A DNA stretch of 64,000 nt from Galeruca laticollis. Its lineage: Eukaryota > Arthropoda > Insecta > Coleoptera > Chrysomelidae. The translations under genes were made by a program, and so were the position numbers. Numbering within the stretch: position 1 is the stretch's first letter; every line of letters starts with the position of its first letter. The notes beneath the pieces were generated by a model, which searched no databases, was not told where the DNA came from, and saw nothing but the letters and a program-made list of their open reading frames with translations. This document shows, one piece after another, positions 33,601 to 45,334 of this stretch. Location: NCBI GenBank assembly GCA_963921935.1, contig OY998176.1:167251590-167315589 (forward strand). The letters are read 5' to 3'.

Positions 33601-35063
33601 AATTTCATTCCGGTGTCACAATACAGACAAGGGAATGAAAGACACGGAAATAAAAATTTTACAGATTTTTTATGTTTTTTTTGTTGTTAGGTCAAATACA
33701 TTTACACAATTAATACACCAACTAGTATACTTTATAGTATACACAAGAATCACAATAATGTTTCAAGAAAATAAAAAAATTATAAGAATTTACTTACCAT
33801 GGGAATGAAAATACAGATTGATACAAACTGAAACGAAATTTATTGTGGCTATTAAAATGAACAACTTATCTCTTTAAAGCTTCGTGAAATACTAACCGCT
33901 GCAGATCTTTCAAATGAAAACATTCGCGATGCCGTATTACCTCATCCCCACTGTTATGAGAACAATATGTAACAACAGGAGAATGATACTCGTATATGGT
34001 GCACAAAATGAAACACCAAAGTTCAGAAAACAATCTTTAAAATTTTGTTAAAATGTCTTAACTGATTGATACACTGGGTATTTAATTATTACTTTCCACA
34101 AAAAGTAAATATCGTTTATTGCGAATTAATATGAATACAGTCATTTGAAGTGCACACACACACGGGAATTAAATTTTTTGAGGTTTTGGTATGTCTGAAA
34201 CAGGTTTTTATAATATAAAAAAACAGGTTGGTCAAGTAAATGAACATTGTTGGTTATACCCAACAAACACATTTTAAGGTCTGTATTTTCACGGTCTAAA
34301 TTGATCATTAAGTCTTGCTAAACGCTCATTCGAATAACTTCTCTATATCGATTACGTCGTAATCATAATATTTAAATGATACCTTTATCAAAACTATGTT
34401 ACTACTGTGTTTATTATAGTAATTATCATCACCTTCACCATATTAGCAAGGTTGTTTCAATGTTGATGTTTTTTTTATCAATAAGTTAACTCCAATTGTT
34501 ATTCTATTTTATTTAATTAAAATACCTCACAATTACATTTATTTTAGAGTTCAGTTAACGCACTGTTTATATCTAAGTTTCAATTTTTACTTTGCTGTAA
34601 CTACTTTTCTTTTAACCATATTATTTTTGTCAATAGAATATTGTTGGTAACTAAAAATTATCGATTGCTGAATTTATTAACCTCTTTCATATTATTTAGC
34701 AAACTCACCGACGAACTTAATCCATATCTAATATAAATTTTGTATATAATATTGTTATTTGTCTTTGTTAGCACATCCATGGTTGTTTCCAGATGGTAAT
34801 TCGAAAAATCTCTTGTGAATAACTGGGATTTGTTTATTTATAAACTTCTCTATGTGGTATTCGGCACTAACATTCTCTATTGATATGTATATTAGGCTGT
34901 TTAGTCTGAAATTGGGAAAATACAAATAATATAACCAAAAATGAAAGTTATTTTGGTTGAGAGTTTGAGTGTATCGTCTTTTGATTGTCTCCACTTCTGG
35001 TTTTAGGTTACTGACCTGATAATCCCGGTGGGTTTTGTTCTGTTTCACTTCCTTTTCCAGTAC
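33601..35063. other. AT-rich spacer
   Basis: It holds the GGGAATGAAA-type boxes noted beside the unclassified transposase (to 34174); from there to the piggyBac TTAA nothing is recognised. The 34755-35048 minus open frame has no motif. Confidence 0.4.
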
Positions 35064-35067
35064 TTAA

Positions 35068-35160
35068 CACCTTCGCTGCTCATGACTCATTAATAAGTCA
35101 TGCGCTATATTTGTCATGCGCTATATTTGTCATGTGCGCGTGACTTATAAATGAGTCATC
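35068..35160. repeat. Left end of piggyBac with subterminal palindromes
   Basis: After the 13-bp TIR comes CATGACTCATTAATAAGTCA, two tandem copies of GCGCTATATTTGTCAT, then GTGCGCGTGACTTATAAATG. The GTGCGCGTGACTTAT motif recurs near the right end at about 37482-37500, so it is a likely transposase-binding repeat. Confidence 0.72.
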
Positions 35161-35442
35161 TGTCCTTTAAGTTTTCGAGCATTCAGTGGTAGGGTAGCAC
35201 TGCAGCAATCGAGTGTATTTTACGTGAGCATAGTCGAAAGGGTTTAAAAAATGTAAAAACTCGTTCAGTTGAGTTTGTGATGTCGGAGTGAACAGGCAGA
35301 GCCAACTAACGCGAAAAGCGTGAATTATACAGAAATCATCGGTTATACATATTTTCGAGCTTAGTCGTAGCTGTAGCGTCGCAGTAATCGGTTGTACTTT
35401 GTTGTCGTGGTTGCACGTGTCTGAAAAATACAATAAACGATA

Positions 35443-37339
35443 GTGATGGCAGATGAAGAAGCCGGGCCATCTAATGCCAAAAGGATAAGACCTGCTACAA
35501 AAACTGTTCGTCAACGACCGTTATCTGAACGGGAGTTGGAACAGCTGATATTTTATGAATCGGAGGATGATGATGTGGACCTACAAGAATGTGATTCGGA
35601 TGTGGAAGTGGAGTTGTCAGACGAAGATTATGTTCCTTCCGGTCCTGATTCGTACGTCGAAAGTGAAAGTGGGGATAGTGACGTTCAGCAACAAACATTG
35701 ATAAATGTGACAGCAACAACTGGATTCCGCGATTCACTATCAACCCCAACAGTTCCCACGCCCCCATCAACCCCTAAATGGTCAGACAATCCTACAATGA
35801 AAAACATACCCTTTACGAAAAAACAGGAATTTCTGGTTGTGCCCGATGGTAAGTTTTTTAGATTACTATAATACTATTTTATCATGTTAATTTTTTAAGG
35901 CAACCAACCAATGGATTTTTTCAATATGCTGGTTGACGATAGTTTTTTCAAGCTTATAGTCACAGAAACAAATAGGTACGCTGAGGAAGTTTTTCTTTCA
36001 CCGGGAACAGCTGAGTCGTCGCGGATTACTCGTTGGCGCGATGTTACCATCGAAGAAATGCGTGTATTCTTCGGCGTACTTTTGCATATGGGAACTATAT
36101 CCACGAATAGAATGCAAGATTATTGGAAAACTTCCAGATTTTTTAGTATGCTTTTTTCGTCGGCGTTGAGCAGAGATAAATTCCTTCTCATTATGAAGTA
36201 AGATTGAAGTATATTTTTTGGAATAATGAAGTTTACGAATATAATTCAATTTCAGGTGTTTACATTTCGTACAGAACCCGAAAGAAGGACAGCCCGTTCC
36301 AAGAGATCGTCTCTTCAAAATTAGGCCACTGATAGATTTTTTCAATGAAAAAATTCGACAGGTGTACTACCCGGGGAAAAACCTTTCGCTCGACGAGTCC
36401 ATGGTGTTGTGGAGGGGTAGATTGTCATTTCGTCAGTACATCAAAAATAAACGCCATAAGTACGGAATTAAATTGTACGTTCTGACAGAGCCTGATGGCA
36501 CAATCTTGAATTTCGATGTCTACACCGGTCACTTGGACGACTTTGGCGGCAAAGGCCATGCGGCAAATGAAGTACTTCATTTATTGGATAGAAGGCTGGA
36601 CGTTGGCCATTCAGTTTATATGGACAATTACTACAACAGCCATGCCTTGGCCGTAAAACTACTGGACCGTGAAACTTACTGCTCAGGAACTCTCAGGACG
36701 GACCGCAAGAACACTCCCCCTGAGGTAAAAATTGCTAAATTGAAAAAGGGGGAAACCATCGTCAAATACAGCGACGATGGCGTGCTTATTGGTAAATGGC
36801 GAGATAAGAGGGATGTGGCATATATTTCCACAGAATTTACAAATGAAATGGTGGCATTCCAAGATAAATTAGGGAGGGATCGCGAAAAGCCTAAACCTAT
36901 TTTCCATTATAACGAAAATATGGGAGGAGTCGATAGGCAAGATCAGCTGCTCTCATATTATCCATGTGAGAAGAAAACCCTTCGCTGGTACAAAAAGCTT
37001 GGGGCACACGTGCTGCAAATGCTTCTCATTAACTCATATTTGTTATATAGGAAGTTCACGAAATCAAAAATGACAATGTATGACTTCCGCCTAAATATCA
37101 TCGACAAATTAGTCCCTCCAAAGGCTACACTGTCTATGACGCCAATAACAAAAAATACACATAATCCTAAGAAAAATCCCCAAGGGCCTAAGGGTAAAGC
37201 TGCCATATCGAGACGCTGCACGTGGTGTTGGAATCAAATAAAAAGAAGAAGTAACACGTCATACCATTGCCCGGCATGCGTGGGTACACCATACCTTTGT
37301 ATTGGCGATTGTTTTAAAAATTTCCATAAAAACAAATGA
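35443..37339 (+). CDS. piggyBac transposase, three exons
   Basis: Exons 35443-35848, 35900-36197 and 36256-37339, joined at two small GT-AG introns (51 and 58 bp), give 595 codons with no stop; the classic piggyBac transposase has 594. The ATG at 35443 follows an in-element leader. The N-terminus (about residues 25-90) is acidic. The catalytic triad is visible as SLDES (D281), YMDNYY (D358) and GGVDRQDQ (D461, with D464), matching D268/D346/D447/D450 of the cabbage-looper enzyme. The C-terminus has the cysteine-rich domain (CTWCWNQ, CPACVG, CIGDCF) that binds end sequences. It cuts at TTAA and reinserts without footprint. Activity is inferred from integrity only. Confidence 0.93.
35849..35899 (+). 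other. Intron 1 of piggyBac transposase
   Basis: A 51-bp GT-AG intron (donor GGTAAGT, acceptor TTTTAAG), phase 1. Without splicing the frame stops at 35869. Removal restores a GGC codon and the PMDFFNMLVDD segment. Confidence 0.82.
36198..36255 (+). other. Intron 2 of piggyBac transposase
   Basis: A 58-bp GT-AG intron (donor AAGTAAGA, acceptor TTTCAG), phase 2. Splicing gives LIMKCLHFVQNP, continuous with the conserved domain. Confidence 0.85.
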
Positions 37340-37429
37340 AATGTCATTTTCAAAAAATTAATAAAATACCGCTAGATTTTCCTGTTTTCTTTTTTCCCAA
37401 ATGTATTATTTAGTTTATTGCTGTTTTAC

Positions 37430-37649
37430 ATACATGACGTCTAAATAAGTCATCAGCACTACGTTTCCATTATAGTGATCAGTGCGCGTGACTTATTTAT
37501 ACGTCATGGCCATTTTGGCACTGATTTTTGGAGACACTTATCTTGAACCAGTTATAAAAGCGTTTTTTGATAGAAATATCTTAGATTTATGTGAAAAAGT
37601 TCGTTAGCGCCAGGCGCCTAAGCCCTAAATTCAAGTAGCAGCGAAGGTG
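37430..37649. repeat. Right end of piggyBac with subterminal repeats
   Basis: ATGACGTCTAAATAAGTCAT and, 50 bp on, GTGCGCGTGACTTATTTATA mirror the left-end repeats. About 130 bp of further sequence precedes the terminal AGCAGCGAAGGTG, so the right end is longer than the left, as in known piggyBac elements. Confidence 0.7.
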
Positions 37650-37653
37650 TTAA

Positions 37654-40600
37654 GTTGATATTTGACAATTCTAATTTCTTAATTAAATTCAGACACATGA
37701 CGAAAACTTCGTTTTAATTTCTAAGTCAACATGTGAATAAACACTTGGTGGAGAAAACTTTTATATCACTTTTCTCCCTGGTTAAAAACTACGGTTTTTG
37801 AGCGCTTGCTTTGTCCAAAAGATCACAATATTCGAGTAAACAATCCTAAGTATGTTTATTTATAACAAAATATAATGTTTATATCGGTTCTATTTGTCGT
37901 GATGGTGTGTGCCATGTTCTTCCTTCTGCTTATATACTGGCTTAGTACTATTAGGAACACAGTTGCCGATTGTTATTGAATTTATCGAAAATTCATGCCT
38001 TTTATAGTTCATTCCTCAATTTAATTCAATTGAAAGTCCATCTGATTTATTCTGGTTGTTAGCCGAAAATTAAGTTTGGCATCGGAGTTTAGTTTTACGC
38101 ATGTGGTATTTTGGCAATGATCCTGGTGCGAAATTTGGGAAATTCTCTGTTTCCGGCCATCTTTTACCACAGAAAGCATATTGAAGAGTGGTTAGAGTTT
38201 TTAATCTAAAATTTTATTATCCAGTTTGTATGGGATTTGATTGAAACTGTATATAATTAATCTCCATCTATCAATTCAGTTAGCTTATCTTTTATTTATC
38301 TTGGCTATTTTCTGAATTTTTTTTAGGAGATTTTATTGATAATACTACTACGTAGGATTTTTTGCCGTTCTTCGGGTAAGCTATTCATATTTTATAACTG
38401 AAGAGTAATTTTCTCGATTCTGCTTGTTATGCTAAATTCAGCGTTTTATTTATTTTGCTTTCTTCCTATTAGAATTTTATGGTGGATAATCGAATCACGT
38501 TTTTTTGGACTTGTCGATTCGATTCCAGACACTCAGTGGTTACATCCCGTCTTTGACTTGGATACCGTATTTAGTTATTTCGTTGTTGAATCGTTTGGAC
38601 AAGCACAAGCATAATATAAAAAACCCTCCTGGCCAGAGGTGAGTTAAGTTTTTTTCAATGATTATTGTTTACCACTTCTTCTATTTTGCTAATTGATTTG
38701 AGTTTAAATTGACTTGATATTTGATTTCTTAATTAATGTTTATTTCTCAGTTGTCAATATTAAGTAGTTTTATTGTTGTGCCATAGTTTGTCAACGACTT
38801 CATGGGTGGGGGTCAATGTTTTCGTAAACTTTTTTTGTTTCCTTTTTTTACAAATGAGGATCAAATAATTTGTGTAATATAATAATCAATAGGTATTGGA
38901 CTTCTTTCAACTGATATGTTTATAATCACAATGATTTAATTTTCTTATTTTCTGTGATTATCCCATTTAACTTTTTGAATATAATTAAGTAATTCGATAA
39001 TTAATTTTGTACAATTATTATGAAAGTATCCTCCGTTTTCGCTGTATCTTGTGTTGAGATATTAGAGATTTTCTATGTTTTCTTCTCTAGGGTTTTTTTC
39101 GGCGAAAAATTTGCCTGGACATTGATTGCAATACTCAGTGCTTCACGCCCTCCAGTTTCCCATAATTCAGCGATTCTCAGGGACAAACGGAAATCAGCTA
39201 AGTCTACTTTATTATAAATCTTAGTTTGTTTCGTACGTTGTTTATTTTTCCCTTTTCAATTTTCCTAGTAGGCAAGTCGAGGCCATAGTTATTATTGCGC
39301 ACTATTTACTTTACTTTAAGCTAATTATTAAAGTTATGTTAACTTGTTGAACACGTGATCACGTTGCGGTTTACAGCATTGAAGATATTATTATAATAAA
39401 AAACTTATTGTAACTTTAACACCTATATATTTCTTTATTTCAATGTTTTTTATCTATTCTTATTAAATTGGTGACATTTGAAGAGACTGTGGTTTACTTG
39501 GCAGACTGTCCAGGAGGCATCAATTACCTTGATTCCCCCCCACCCCTTTTTTTGGAGTGGCCTTGTAGTTTACGGTGGTTTGTAGAGTATCGACCTTGTC
39601 GTGATCAACTAGAGACTTCCAGTTTAGTTACCTACTTACAGAATACTCCCTAGCCGGTGTTACTCGCATATTTTCAAACCACTGGTCGGTACTATAGCAT
39701 AGCCTATTGATTCTGCTAATATGCCTTAGTCTAAATTCAATTTAGTTTCTAAATTTTGTTAAAAAAATATATATATAAAAAGAACCGTTGGTCTTCATAC
39801 CACCTGTAGAAATTCAATAAAAGAAAACTTCTCAATAAAATAGTGCATGGCAGTATGTGGACTTAAGGTGATGCAATAATATTGCACACGAAGTAGGACA
39901 GTATTGGGAGAATCACCCATATTAGAGACGAATTCCACTAGAGTAATATAATATTTGTAGCACATCTATACATAGTTCTAAATAAACAATAATTGACGGC
40001 ACACAGATTCAAGATTTTTTTGTTCTGCCAGTCCTAACTCTGTAAAAAGTGTGAAGGGATGCTCTAATTTCATAGTAAACATTTGAAAAAAACACAAAAA
40101 TTTACATATGGAAGTAGAAATTTCTACCACAAAAAAGCTTTAATATTTTATTTATATTATTAGTATACTTATTTGGCCATCTCTGAAGGCGATTTCCCCA
40201 ATTTCATTTTCCAAATTTTATGTATAAACCCGAATTTTTACATTATTATCTACTACATATTATTGAGAATAACAACTTTAGAAAGCTTAACAGGTAGGTA
40301 TGTCATTAACTATTACCACGAACAGATAGGAAAACTTGTTGGCCATTGTTAAATTTAGGAAGTCGTTTAACAATCCTTATCATATGGTACGCTTTATCTA
40401 CAAAACATACCAGACTTCCAATTTATATACAAATAATCCTCAATGACGAATATTATGAAGGGACCACTCTAAAGACATTAATTTGAAGTGAAGGTGAAAG
40501 TTTATGTCTCTTGGAATCTATTTATTATTTACATCACATAAAATAATAAAGGGTAATTATAGAATTCCCCGTATGGTTTTTGAATAAATTATTATGTCGG

Positions 40601-40734
40601 TACAAAAAAAACTCCAATTTTCGTAGAAAAATCTAATGGTTCTTATTTCCTTATACACTTAATTAATAATAAGGAACACATTTATGTTATTTTGTTTTGT
40701 AAACTCGATTTTATATAGCATTATACATTTGCCA
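37654..40734. other. AT-rich spacer without recognisable genes
   Basis: Small open frames (38429-38614, 39020-39217, 39468-39653) have no family motifs. No repeat structure is obvious by eye. Confidence 0.4.
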
Positions 40735-40737
40735 TAA

Positions 40738-43700
40738 GGGGCCGTTCAAAAAATACGTTCGCATACAAGGGGGGGGGGGGTTTGGCGAGTGTGACAAGAT
40801 GTGACAAGGGGGGACAGGGGGTCTACGGCAGCGTGACGTTCGCCGTTCATTAAAAAATTTTACTGAGTATTCGTTCTCTCGATTTTTTTTTTCAATTTTG
40901 TAATGATAGAAGTCATTTATTTCGTATTAGTTAATATACAGATATTTAAATGTATATATATTTATTACAATAAATTGTAACTTGATATATTTATTTTTTT
41001 CAACATGAGCGGTAGCTCTGTGGCACTCTGTGTCGCTGTAGCGTTTTGACTTGGCTCTAGTGGCGTTGCGATCCATCACAATCGATTCCTTTGTTTTCCC
41101 AATACATGAGAGAGTAACGTTTCTAAGCACTCTGCGCGTATTTTTCTTTCATTCGTCATTTAGCAGTGAACTAATGCAGAAGCTTTTAACTCTCTTCTCA
41201 ATTTATTGCTCTTCATTATAAAGTGAGGTATTTAGTCGAAATTTATAACTCTTGGATTGAGATATATATTGCAAGAAAATGTCATCGATAAGAGGTGAAC
41301 TTTATCAAAAATTATTCAACACGTATAAAAAGTGTTATCCGGATAAAAAATCAATCATCGTGCAAGAAAATGTCAACAAGATTTGGAACGATCTCAAGCA
41401 CGAGCACAAAAGTGATGGCAAGCAGTTTGAAACAAATATTCAAAATTATATCGAATCTTTAAATCAAAAGATAACTCAGAATAAAGCAAGGAATTTAACG
41501 TTTTTTACAAGTATTAAGGTAAGTTAAGTTCTTTTTGAATCTGGTTTATATTTACTATTATCTGGTTCACACCAATACTACTCACGGTTTATATTATCAT
41601 TACTATTTCGAAAACTTTTTATAAATGCATGATTTTGTTGGATTAATAATTAAGATCATAAGATTAGTAAATTAAACAATTTCGGTGTAAAATTATAGTG
41701 TAAACGAGCTTGTATAAGTCGCTATTTTATACAATCAGTTTATATATATACTTATAATTAATTCCTTTGATTTTTAGCCACTCAATACAGTCAAGGATTG
41801 TCCTCAAGCGTCGACGAGTAAAGAAGATCTTCCAAAACAAAAAACAGTTTCTACTGAAAAAAATTTACCTCGTGAAGAACAAATACACAGTTCAAAAACG
41901 GCTACACCTGCCCAAGATGAATGTAAAAAGAAAATTTCAGTTATGGAATCAAGTTTAAATTAATTACTTTTACAAAGAGATTCTGGATTGTCAACACCTG
42001 GACTTGATAAAGAAATAAAAAAATTAAAAGAAAAAATCGAAACTGAAAAAAAATCTCTCAAGCGTAAAGAATCAGCACAACAAAGATCATCAAAATCTCG
42101 TGCAATGAAGAAAAGAAAGCTTGATGACATTTGTCTTGAGCATCCGGACGTTGCAGAAAAATTAAAAATAAGAAGTAATCCCGGTCGGCCGAGTTTAGAA
42201 GAGGATCAACCAGATATACTGCAAACTATCATGAAAATTGCTATTCTTGGTAGTTCTGCTGATGAACGACGTAGAACTGAGACAATAAGAAGCTGTAAAA
42301 ATTTAGATCAGTTACACGAGCAATTAAAAAGTTTGGGTTTTCAACTGAGTAGGAGCGCTACGTACTTACGACTTTTACCACGAAATTCATCTTCTCGTGA
42401 AGGAAAGAGACATGTTTCTACAGTACCAGTAAAATTAATCCGTGCTCAAAATGACTTAAAGAAAAAACACATTGACACAGAGTTTGCGACAACTTCAATT
42501 AGATATTTAGAAAGTCTTGCTTCTTTTCTTGGACCCAATGAAGTATTTTTTCTTTCTCAGGATGATAAAGCCCGAGTTCCGATTGGACTCACAGCAGCTT
42601 CAAAACAAGCACCATTATTGATGCACATGCAATACAGAGTTTCTCTTCCTGACCATGACTGTGTAGTAGCTGCTGGACACAAATTAATACCGTCTGTATA
42701 TGCTGGTATTGTTATTGAGCCGAATGGTTTCGGAAATCCTTCAAAAGTAACCTATTCAGGACCAACGTTTATAGCTATTCGAAGTGGCAAACATTCTAGT
42801 TCCACTGCTAACACACATTCCAATGATTTAAAAAAATATTTGAACTGGAATCATTTAAAAGTCTCGCCTACACAAACACCGGATCTAAAAAACCTGTAGT
42901 AATCATTTCTGCTGATGGAGGTCCTGATGAAAATCCTCGCTACAGAAAAGTTATATTTTATGCTATCCAGCATTTTCGCGATTTTAATTTGGATGCTTTA
43001 TTTGTTGTTACAAATGCACCAGGCAGAAGTGCTTACAATCGTGTAGAAAGAAGAATGGCTCCACTAAGTCATGAGCTAGCTGGCTTGATTTTGCCTCATG
43101 AGCATTATGGATCGCATTTAGATTCTTACGGTAAAACTATTGATAAAGATTTGGAAAAAAAGAACTTTGAATATGCAGGGACAACTTTGGCTAGTGTTTG
43201 GAAGTCGTTAAAAGTCGATGGTTACGATGTAGATGCAGAGTATATAGCACCAAAAGAAGATGATAGTGACAATGTACAAATAATAATTGATGATTGGTAC
43301 TGTAAACATGTTCGTGAATCACAATACTTATTACAAATTTTGAAATGCTCAAACGAAGACTGCTGTGGCCAAACTAGAAGTAGTTTAAGAAGTTTAATTC
43401 CAGACGGATTTTTGCCTCCACCGATTAAATTACAACAAACTGAAAACGGATTAATAGTATCTCAAGTAAATTCGGATGATGGCACATTTATTAATCTATT
43501 TGCTCGTCTTGCAGTGAAACTTCAGCCTGAAGCTGCAGATTTTCAGCAAATTCCTTACGATTGGTTTTGTCCGTCAGTCCATGATAAATTGGCGAATAGA
43601 ACATGTAAAGAATGTAGCCTATATCATACGTCTAATAAAACCTTACTGCAACATTTGAAGAATTTATATCCAAAAAAGAAAAGACAAGATGAAGTAGTTC

Positions 43701-44167
43701 GACGTATACAACCAACTCGCATTGTAGCTCGGCGAGCTCGTGAGCTGTTATGTATATTAGGAGATGAAAACGCTGGTACGGAAAATGCAGAATGGATAGA
43801 TGACGATGAAGTGGATGGTAGTTTCGAAGATGTAGAAGAAGATGTTGCAATACCAATTATAGATGTTTCGGAGCATTTACAGAATCCTTGGACTTCTGAT
43901 AAATAAAAATATTATTTATTTGTTTTTTATTTAAGATATTTATTATTTTATTTACTTTTTATTATAAAAATAAAAAAAAATATTTTCTAATATCAAAATT
44001 TGTGTATTATCAATCAAAATTTATCATGTTTAGGGGGGGAGGGGTCTTAGTTTTTGTGACGAAATATTTCCAGGGGGGGTCACAGAAAGTGTGACACAGT
44101 GTGACAACCGGGGGGGAGGGTGTCAAAAAAAGTTAATTTTAGTGTGACGTATTTTATGAACGGCCCC
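40738..44167 (+). mobile_element. Zator-like DNA transposon
   Basis: Ends GGGGCCGTTCAAAAAATACG and its inverse (CGTATTTTATGAACGGCCCC) are flanked by a 3-bp TAA duplication (40735-40737, 44168-44170). Inside both ends lie long G-runs and GTGACA repeats. A single transposase gene with one intron fills the centre. The 3-bp duplication and GGGGCCGTTC ends fit what I remember of the Zator superfamily; that name is provisional. Size is 3.43 kb. Confidence 0.82.
41279..43906 (+). pseudogene. Zator-like transposase, one stop and one frameshift
   Basis: Exon 1 (41279-41518) ends at GTAAGT; exon 2 starts 41778 after TTTTTAG, phase 0. Then comes a lysine-rich coiled coil, a DNA-binding-like region, and the core: FLSQDDKARVPIGLTAASKQ, LPDHDCVVAAGHKLIPSVYA, SADGGPDENPRY and NRVERRMAPLSHELAGLILP. 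The DD/D/E set is probably QDDK, ADGGPD and VERR, with about 43 residues between the last two. A zinc-like C-terminal part (CKECSLYH) and acidic tail end at 43906. Defects: stop codon at 41961, and a one-base frameshift near 42840-42890. Otherwise full length, so recently inactivated. Confidence 0.82.
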
Positions 44168-44236
44168 TAATTTATTATTTAAATCCAAATTCAAAATATT
44201 GTGTTACCCTCGTACGTATTAACAGTCTCTCAAACT

Positions 44237-44434
44237 TTAAAACTTTGCATGCGGAATGTACGTCGTCTGCTCTTCCCGGTAACTGCGTTTACAACGTTGG
44301 CATCTGCCAAAATTAATTTGCCAACCTATAGGGGACGTAACAATCCGTTCAACGCATCGTATCGGCTGAGCAGTAACGGGTCCACAAACCACAACCTTTA
44401 GACATTTCTCGCAGGTTACATGACCTTGAATCAA
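44237..44434 (-). other. Cysteine-rich open frame of unknown origin
   Basis: A minus-strand frame reads GHVTCEKCLKVVVCGPVTAQ and later GRCQRCKRSY, giving two CxxC pairs spaced like a zinc-binding domain. It ends at 44237 and has no recognised family. It could be a gene fragment or chance. Confidence 0.3.
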
Positions 44435-44648
44435 ATTTTTAGTACCGAGACTAATCTTCAGGCGGCTCTGTAGGTCTGTTCTTCTCGTTTTGAAGCAGAA
44501 ATTGTAGGTTAAGGGTATGATTCTGTCAAATTTGTTTTTGATTATTCAAGTCCTATTCGTATTTTCTTTTTTGGAGAGAAGTTATTGAGCTGATTTTCGT
44601 ATTATTATTGTGTGAATCAACATTTTTTCGACCTTGGGTGACTAACAT

Positions 44649-45310
44649 GGTTTATCAAAATAAATGTTGCATTCCGTTTTGTGAAATTCGTCTATAATGA
44701 GGCATACATTTCCTAATCCCTGCAACGATATAAACCGATTTAAAAAATGGATAAATGCATGTAAAAACTTCGTACTGTTTGAAAAGGAGACTTAACATAC
44801 CCGGTAAGTATAAGCACTTTTAAAAAAAAAATTGAAATAACTTTTTTTCAAATACTTCACCTGTTATTGACTAACTAGCGTGCAATATGCCATCAGTATC
44901 CACAACAGTACATGAAATTCCAGAATGTAGTACATCTAAAATTGTTGAAGGTGAGAAATGTATAGCTGCACTCGTTTTAACCTGTTTTTCAAATTGAATT
45001 CCTACAAGAAATGAACTTATTGACTACAATAATTATAGTAAAATAAACATTCATTTAATCATCAATTAAATTTAAAGATACTCATTTTTGTGGATAATAT
45101 TTATCTATATCACCATGAACCAGAGCGGGGTTCCAAAACACACTCTGGCTCCCAAAAATAAAATTAAAGGATGCAGCCCTCAAAAAATTAAACAAAATGT
45201 ACAATATGGAGAAGAGCAGGAAAAAATCATTCAAGCGTAGGCTGTTTGAAGCTGAGAGTCACGACCTTGTAGGTAGTGAATATGGTTTCGCCCCGGAAGG
45301 GGGAAGTATG
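44649..45310 (+). pseudogene. THAP-domain gene fragment, P-like
   Basis: On the plus strand NKCCIPFCEIR, then (after a frame break) NDINRFKKWINACKNFVLFE, resembles the C2CH zinc-binding THAP domain found at the start of P-element transposases. A GTAAGT donor near 44810 and a TAACTAG acceptor near 44879 would join to NMPSVSTTVHEIPECSTSK, at the place of the THAP AVPTIF box. A lysine-rich helix (LKDAALKKLNKMYNMEKSRK) at ~45155-45215 could be the coiled coil. No transposase core follows; the non-LTR copy begins at 45335. Confidence 0.48.
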
Positions 45311-45334
45311 CATCTTTTGTATCGTAACCTAGAA

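Larger units (their letters stand above)
35068..37649 (+). mobile_element. piggyBac transposon, apparently intact
   Basis: Exact 13-bp terminal inverted repeats CACCTTCGCTGCT (35068-35080) and AGCAGCGAAGGTG (37637-37649) are flanked on both sides by TTAA (35064-35067, 37650-37653), the piggyBac target. Between them is one gene with full-length piggyBac transposase. Subterminal regions carry several copies of a TGACTYATTNATAAGTCA-like palindrome. At 2.58 kb it matches the size of active piggyBac elements. Confidence 0.95.

Noticed and set aside
35495..35770. Minus open frame of 91 codons within the piggyBac gene
   Set aside because: Antisense shadow of transposase exon 1.
40771..40782. Long G-run as an assembly error
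   Set aside because: A similar set of G-runs occurs at the other end of the same element, so it is a feature of the ends; exact length may still be misread.
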